NCBI GenBank assembly: GCA_948938605.1
Contig: CARAIG010000057.1
Coordinates: 11,340 to 75,339, forward strand
Reading direction: 5' to 3'
Source: an uncultured Eubacteriales bacterium
Lineage (GTDB): Bacteria > Bacillota > Clostridia > Christensenellales > CAG-314
DNA length: 64,000 nucleotides
The position numbers and the translations under genes were made by a program. The notes under the pieces were generated by a model. The model worked only from the letters and a program-made list of their open reading frames with translations. It was not told where the DNA came from and searched no databases. This document shows positions 42,601-51,600 of this stretch, one piece after another. Position 1 is the first letter of the stretch; the number at the start of each line of letters is the position of its first letter.

Positions 42601-45600
42601 AGCCGTACTAAGCAAGCAGTGGTACATAACAAAGTCGTCCAACTGGCTTATAAACAAAGACAATCCCGAAGCCGACGCGTTAAAAAACCAATACAAACCC
42701 GTCGTCAAAACGGACGGCAGCGGCGAAGCGATTTACAACTGGCAGTACGAATTTGACGGTTATAAGGTAAATATACCTGCTCTTGCTAACGGAGGCGATC
42801 TTGCGCTTACCGCAACGCTGTTGCTTAACGGCAAGGAGTTGGTTACAGATCTGGACGTTGCAAGTTTAAGTTTTTATCTTAACTCCGCAATGCCCGCAGG
42901 CGAATACGAATTGTTAATTCACGCGCCTGAATATGAAGGTGACGGACAGTTGTACCCCGCGTTTGACGTGTCGTACAAATTGACTGTAACGCCTAAGGAA
43001 TTTGACAGTGAAGCAGTGCAAGCAATAATAGACGCTTTAACGGGTAGTGACGCAACTGCGGGCAATACGTTCGAGCAAGCGTATGACGGCAATCTGTTTT
43101 TGCATAACGATACCGACGAAGTAAATATTACAACCCTTTTAGCTAACCTTAACGCATTGCTTAACGTCAAGTTGGAAGGTGCCGACATCGAAACAAACTT
43201 TTGGGCTACCGAACAAGGCTTGAAGTATTTCGGCAAAGCAGAGTTAATGTACAACCGTGACGAATTGCAAAGTAGCACATATTATACGTTCGATAATTTT
43301 GACAGGCTGGCAAACGTACCCAAACAAGTAGGCAAATACCTTGTTTACTATTCGGTTTATGCTCGCAACTACACAGTTGTCGGTGGCGAAGCGGACGCAA
43401 ACCGTCGCGATTACCGCTTTACAACGGTTATCTACCGCGAACTGTCTGCCGACGACATTTTGACGGAAATCAACAAAACAACCTATACTTATAACGGCAA
43501 CGCAGTTTATGCAAACGTTCCCGACAGCGAATACTACAAAGCGTTCTTTAATGCCGACGATTATATTAACGCAGGTAAAACATCGGTTACGCTAACTATA
43601 CGCGACAATGTCTTAAACCGTTGGAAAGCAACTTCAACCGAAGGCATAGCAATAGACGGCGCAGATGCAACCGTCACTTATACTGTTAATCCTGCCGAAA
43701 ACTACTGGACGTTAACGCCTACCGTTCCCGGCTGGCAATACGGCGGTTTCGATGCAACCGCATATACCGTTATGGGTACTCTGGCATATCCGGGTGTTGA
43801 CGGCGCAGACGGACATACGCACGTAATATACTACCGCATAGGTAAACTCAACGGCAATACAATCGAGTGGATTGACGTTCGCGAAACGGAAATTCACGGT
43901 TCGAAAGCATATTTCCAAGTTAACTCCAACGGCGAAATTATCGACGACGAAGCAAAAACAATCAAGGCTAAATTCGACGCTCTCGACGTTGACGCAGTGT
44001 ACGTATTAGGCAGTTTCGTCGAAGCGTGTCCCAACGGCAACGTTAACGAATTGCAAACCGAACGCAACAGTACTATAAGGTTAATTACCGCTTCCAACAG
44101 TTGGGTAGATACTCCCGGTATGACAAGTTGGCAATATCAAGGCTTTACGGTAAGCGGTAACTTTGCGCAAGGTACGGCGCGCTTTAAAGGCGATGACCAA
44201 CAATTTATATACAAAGTAACGGATAGGGACGGTAAAAACGTAATCATTGCCGACTTTACCGATATTGCGGATGTAGCAAACAATCTTAAAGCATTGCAGG
44301 TAGGCACGTATAAACTTTACGTTACTTTACCTAAGGCTGTAAACAACAACTACAACGAATTGACTTATGATACGACATTTGTAGTAAGTTCGGCGGACAA
44401 CGGTTGGAAAACTACTCCCGGTTTGACGGGTTGGAAGTATCAAACGTTTACTGCCGATAACTTCCGCGCCGGCGTTCCTAATCTAGGTTCGGCAAAGAAT
44501 ATCGTTTACACATTGACTGCAAGCGACGGTAAGCAATTTACCGTAAACGGCAAAAGCGTTGACAGTTTTACGTTGGAACTTAACGTCGACGGCACAGCGT
44601 TAACGCAAGATACAATTAATGCGCTCAATACTCTTGCCGTACGTAATTACACTCTTACGGCATCATTAGCGGGCGAACTTGTAGACGGCTCGACTACTGA
44701 ATACAATTACAAACCGTTAACGCAACCTATTACGTTTGGGGTAAGTTCCGTTTCCAACGCTTGGACGGAATCCCCCGCGTTGACAAGTTGGAAATATAAC
44801 GAGTTTACCATAAGCAACTTTATAGTAGGTATTCCCAAGTATTCCACTCCCGATCAAGTCGTTTACGCTTTGACATCGGCGGCTGACAGTTCTAAAACCG
44901 TTTTAACGGTTGAAAAAGTCGGCGATAATTGGGTATTGACTCAAACTTCGGCTGACGCGTTAAAATCGTTGCCCGTAGGCAATTATACGTTAACGGCAGT
45001 GTTAGCGGGTAATGCCGACTACGACGAACTTTCCTATTCCGCGCCTGTATCCGTTACCAAGGCGGATAACGGTTGGAGTACAACTCCGGGTATGACTTCC
45101 TGGCAGTACAAGGGCTTTACGTCAAGCAGTAACTTTACCGCAGGAATACCCAATGTCACTGTAAAAGCCGACGGAGCAAACGCTAACATCACTTATACCG
45201 TCAGCGGCAACGGCATTACGGATATTGTATTTACAAGTATTGCCGATGTGGAAAATTCGTTAAAAAGTTTGCCCGTTGCTAACGGATATACTTTAACGGT
45301 ATCTTACCCCGGCGACAACAACTACAATGCTTTGCCGTACACAACGTATTTTAACGTTATAAAGGCTGCAAATACTTGGACTGTTGCGCCTAACCTTACA
45401 AGTTGGGTTTACAAACAATTCAATGCGGATAACTTCCGCGCGGGCGTTCCCGCCTTTGACGAAGATACGACGCAAAAAGTCGTATACGCGTTAAAAGCAA
45501 AGGACGGCTTAGAATTTACCGTTAACGGCGTTAGCGTAAACAGTTTCCCGTTGGAATTGAATGCCGACGGTACATTAACAGCGGCTACAATTACAGCTCT

Positions 45601-48600
45601 CAATTCTCTTGCAGTACTCAATACCCGCGGCGGATATATTGTTGAAGTCAATTTGTCGGGTACGTCTAACTACACCGATTTGCCCGAAACGTTAACTTTT
45701 AACGTACTGGCTTCTACTAATAACGCTTGGAAGACAAACGGCATTCCCGAAATAGACGGTTGGATTTACGGCGACTTTAACGCAAGCGCTTTAAAAGCGG
45801 GCGAAGCGGAATACGGCGACGTTATCTATACAATAAAAACCGTTTTGGAAAACGGCAATGTGGGCGACTCCGTAAGCGGTTATGTAAATCTGTCGTTTGC
45901 CGACCTTTTGGCTAAATTGGGCAGCGACGGAATCGACGCAGGCAATTACAATTTGTATGTTACGACAGTAGCAAGCAACAACTATAATGCGGCGGAACAC
46001 AACGTACGCTTTACGGTGGGTAAAGCCGAAAGCAATTGGACGGTATATCCCGCTATCAGCGGTTGGACGTTTGGACAAAACGCTTTAACGTATACTCAGG
46101 GCGCAACAGACAATGCGGGCGCTATCACGTATGTTTTTTATCCCGCAACTTTAAATGACAGCGGCGTATACGTAGTGGCTGACGGTGCGCAACCGGTTAC
46201 AATTGAACCTAACAGCACAACGACTCCTGCAGGTTGGTACGCATTGGTAGCAACGGCTGCGGCTACTACCAATTACCAAGGTGCCAAATATACCGTTATT
46301 TTCGAAATTTCCAAAGCGGACAACAATTGGGCAAACGGTTGCCAACCCGAAGGAACTTTTACTTGGGTTTGGGGCAAATCTGGCGAAAAAGTTACAACCG
46401 ATACCGGCTTTGTAAATGCAAAAGCAACCTATTGCGACGTCAACGAAACGGTTAAATACGTAATTAAGTATCCCGACGGAACGTATACTGCGCCTATCGT
46501 TAAAACCAAGGACAGCGGTACAACGGCTTTATTCGAAGCCATTGCGCAACTCGGCGTAGGTCAATACGAAATAACCGTATCGGTCGAACAGACAGGGAAT
46601 TACAGCGGTATCGAAAGGACGACATACGTAACGGTTACTCCCGCAAGTTTCAACTGGAATCAAGCTCCCGAAGACGCAAAATGGACATGGGACGAAAACA
46701 ACGATACACTCCATCAAGCGTTTAAGCAACCTACAATAGTGTCGGTTGCCGACAGCAACGTAACAATTAAGTACAGTCTTGCCGGAGCAAGGCAAGGCAA
46801 CATTGGCGAATATACCGATTTTGCAACATTGCAAAACAAGTTAAAGGGCATTGACGCCGATACATATACCGTTACCGTTACGGTATCGTGCACTAACTAT
46901 CAAGACAAGGTCGGCTCGGCGCAAATAATTGTTGAACAAGCGGACAACGATTGGAAAACGAACATACCCGCAACAACCCTTTCTAAGGAATTTGACGACG
47001 ACGATTTTGCTATCCAACTTGCAACTGCGGATTTCGGTACAGTCAAGTATTACTACAACGGTACGGAAATTCCCGATATTAACGCTTGGATTAAAACTTT
47101 GAACAAAGCAAGCGATACTACTTACGATTTTGTAACCAAAGTCGAACAAAACTACAATTACAAGGGGTTGGAAGTGACTACAAAACTTACCGTTACAGGT
47201 AAGTCTAGCAAATGGGACAACACTTGGAACCCGACAGTTACGCAAAAGTATTCCGTAAATATGTCGACTTTGTGGAGCGGTTTGGTTTTGCCCGAACACG
47301 ACCTAAGCAATGACGTTGCAAACGGTTTGACAAGTTCATCCGTTAAGTATGCAATCAACTTTGTAAGCGCCGACGGACAATTCGAAGTCAACAAGACGGA
47401 TTTGCTAACAACGGCGCAAGTACGCGAATTTTTGGGTAAAGACGCTAATTTTACAAATGACGGCGTAGTTTACCGCGCGGGTACTTACACTGTAACTGCA
47501 ATTTACAATCCTAATGACGTAAACTATACAACGCTTACTGCTGTTGTAAAGGTAGTAATCGACAAGGATTCGTCTGTTTGGACGCAACAGTTAGGCTCGG
47601 AATATAAGGGTTCGTATCAAGCAATCGAAATCGATACTCCTAGTGCAAATTACGGCGTTACGTTATCCATTACCGATAGCGAAAACAACAAATACGTTTG
47701 GGATAAAAACAAATACACAACCTTGCAGGATTTCATACGTACTCTCGATATGGGCGAATATACAATCGTATCGCAAGTTGAACCCACAAACAACTACGAC
47801 GGATTGTCCGCAATAACAACGCGCGTAACAATTAATCCCGCTTTGAACGCTTGGGCGGACGAATCGGTATTAAAACCGTTGTATACGTTTACGCGTTTGG
47901 ATAACGCTTTGTATACCGGCGACGGACTAATTGCCGAACAAAATAAATACTTTATCGATATTCCCGTTGCGTCACGCGGTGAGGTTGTATGCACAATAGA
48001 CGGTTTGACTTATTCGGCAATTAAAAACGGTAAGTTAATCGACTTGTACAATTTGACTGCGGGCGACCACACATTGAGCTTTACCGTATCGGCGGATGCA
48101 AAAGGCAACTACAACGGTTTGCGTTACGACTGCACAATCCGCGTAAGCAAGGAAAATAACGATTGGATTGAAAACAAGGAACCTAACCCATCTTACACAT
48201 GGCAAGGTAACGTCAAAGTCGACGAATTTAAAGTTCCCCAAGCAGTTTACCATAACGAATTACTGCGTTACGAAATTGCAAAAGTGGGCGACAGTGCGTT
48301 TACAACGCTTAAAGGACTCAATCAAGCGCAATTCGAAGCAGAACTTGCCAAACTGGTAAACGGCACCTATATCGTTACTATGCACATAGGCGGAAACGTA
48401 GACGACGTTTACATTAAGGACGACAGCGCCACAAGGGAAAAGGCAACGCAATACAACTCTAATTACAACGAGTTTACCGCAACAACCGAAATTACCGTTT
48501 CGCGCTATACCAACTCTTTTACAACTCCGTTCGAAGCAAGCAGTTGGACGTACGGCGACAAAGTGGGCGCAAGCGCAGGCGAAGGAATAATAAAAGTACT

Positions 48601-51600
48601 CACGCGTCCCGTTGCGGAACACGGAAACGAAGCAATAGTGTTTGCTGTATACGACGCTAAAAACAAGTTGGTGTTTACATCTAAGGCTTCGGATTATTCA
48701 GGTCAAGCGGATAGGGCGTTTGCCGAATTGATTGCGTGGTTGAACGGTACCGACAAACCCAATGCGGGCGTATATACGGTAACGGCTACAATTCAAGCAA
48801 GCGACGTTTACGAGGCCCCTCAAATAACAACGGCTTTGTATACTATCGGCAAAGTAACTCCGCAATGGACTAAGACCGATGCGGAATTACAGGAATTCCA
48901 AAATGTAAGTTGGATTTGGGGCGATACGGCTAACAATAAACAACTTCCCGTATTGCAACTTGCTAACTGGACGGCGAACGTTGTTTATAAAGTAAACAAT
49001 CAAATTTTGTCCGATGACCCCGCTACGGCAGACGTTAACGAAGGACATTGGATGTACTATCTCAAACAGCAACCTTCGGGAACATATAGGATTGTAGCTA
49101 CGGTTGAATCGGGCTTAAACAACGAAGAATTGACGTTTGAAGGAACCGTTACAATAAGTTTGCAACCTAACGGTTGGAATCAAAAACTTTCGGACGGAAA
49201 TAAGGCTTTGGAGTGGGAACACGGAAAAGCAACGTCAATTACGTACGAACCTAAATTCAATAACACTAGCAACAAAATAACCGTTAAAATCAACAATAAG
49301 GTTGTTCCTATCAAACTCAATGACGGATTAGTCATAGAAGGCGCCGAAACATTCCAACAATACTTCAATAACAAGTGCGGCGTAGGTACTTATACCGTAA
49401 CTATAACCGTTGAAGCGGACTTGCAGTACGGCGGTTTGGAAGACTCGTTTACCGTTACAATTACCAAGTCGAAGGATAACGGTTGGGTAGATAACAAAAA
49501 TTTCGAACTTGACGGTTGGACTTGGGATGACATAACCCAAAATACCGAAGGTTGGACTCTTAACCTTCAAATACCTACTCCCAAGTACGGAACTTATGTA
49601 ACAATTACCGTAATTAAAAACGGCATCGAACAATTTGTTTCTGTGCTTACATACGAAAAAGTCGGTGACAGTACAACCGTAAATCAAAACGACCTTAACG
49701 CTTTTAAATCAAAGCTTTGGGCATTAGACGCGGGCAATTACTCTGTTCGCGCCGAAATTCCCGAAACTAACGATTATGCTCCTTACGTGCAAACGACAAA
49801 CGTATCGTTTACGGTAGCGCAAGCCGTTAACGTTTGGAATCCCGACGGAAAACCGCACATAAGCGGTTGGGATTACAGCGGAAGTACCGCATATCCCGAT
49901 TCCGATCCCAAATACGGCAATAAAAACGATGTCGTATACTCTTACGCTCCTGCGCAATTCGATGAACGCGGTCAAATAATAGAAATGAACGACGCTCTTG
50001 CGGGAACGGTTACTTGGAACACGCAGTTGCCGTTTGAAGCGGGTTCGTATTATATCCGCGGAACGCTTGCAGCGTCAGATGTCGGCAACTACGGCAGCCT
50101 TGCAGGATACGGCAGTTTCAGCATCAATACAGGCGCAAACGATTGGGTGGATTTACCCAGCGTTATTGCTTGGAAGTGGAACGGTTACGATGCCGAAGTC
50201 AACCGTTTCAGCGCGTCGGCGCGTAACGGCGGTACAGTTACGTTTACGATAAAGGGCGTTGGCGACAGGACTCTTACACAAAACGATTTCTTAACAAAAG
50301 ACGGAACGCAATCGCTTTACGAAAGCTATGCGCAACTGCTTCAAAACAGTTTCGGCTTCCAACTTGACGGTGACGGCAAACCCACGAAGATAATTTCTTC
50401 TGTTGTTTGGGATGCGCTTAATGCACTGAAACCCAACACATACGTACTTCACGCAGTGGCGGCAGCAACTACAAACTACGACGAAAAAACAGGTAACTTT
50501 GCCTTCGAAGTAGGAAAGGCGGTTAACGTATGGATTACTGCGCCGAACGTACTGTCGTTTGATTACAGCGGTTTTGTACAAAGCGGCGAACGCGCAAGCT
50601 TTACGCAAGGATCGTCTAAGTACGGTACGGTAAGTTATTTAGTAGTAGACGGAAACAATAAGGTGGTAGTGGTAGACGGCATTACTACGTCTGCAACAAC
50701 CGAATTAACGGCAGAACAAGTTGCCGCTTTGTTGCCTAAACTCAATGCGGGCAATTACGCATTACAAGCGTGGGTTACAGCCGACAGCGATGCCGCTTAC
50801 GAATCGCTTGCCGAAGCAAATCATTATACGGTGATGTTCAGCGTGTCCCGTATCGAAAACGGTTGGGTAACTACTCCCGAAAAGTCTATCGAAGCATACT
50901 ACACCGATTTAAGAGCAACGGGCAGCGACGGTAAATATACATTTGATTTTGCGGCTTGGTTTGCCGAACAACAAACTCAGCACAACGATGATGTAAGTTA
51001 TTTGCTGCTCAACACCGATTACAGTGCGTCAACATCATCGGGAACATACAGTTACGACGAGTTGTTTGATGCAATCCTACGGCTTAAAGCGGGCAGTTAC
51101 ATTATCCGTATGACTGTTGCTCAATCTCACAACTACTTGACTTTGTCGGCGGACACAGGTTTGACGGTAAAAAGATACGCTAACGAATTTACGTCTTTCC
51201 CCAACGGAAACCTAAAAGGTCAATGGCAATTGGATGCCGACGGCAACAACGCCACCGTATTGGAAGCGTTTACCGTAACGTCATCTAAGGGCAACGGTAC
51301 AATTACTTATACGGTAAACGGTAAAACGTGCAAAACGTATGCCGACTTCGAAAAGGAAGTATCAACGCTAAATGCCAACTCGTATCAAGTGACTATTGCG
51401 GTTGAACAAACCGACGACTACGAAGGTCTTAGCCGAATTGTTCAGTTGGACATCGAGCAAGGTACTAACGAATTGTACTGGACGATTTCGCCAAGTTGGA
51501 CTTGGAATGACAAGGACAACCACTTTGACGGAAGCAGTCCTAAATACGGCACGCAAGTATACGTTGAAATTACAAGGAAAGGTTCGTCCGTTGCGATAAG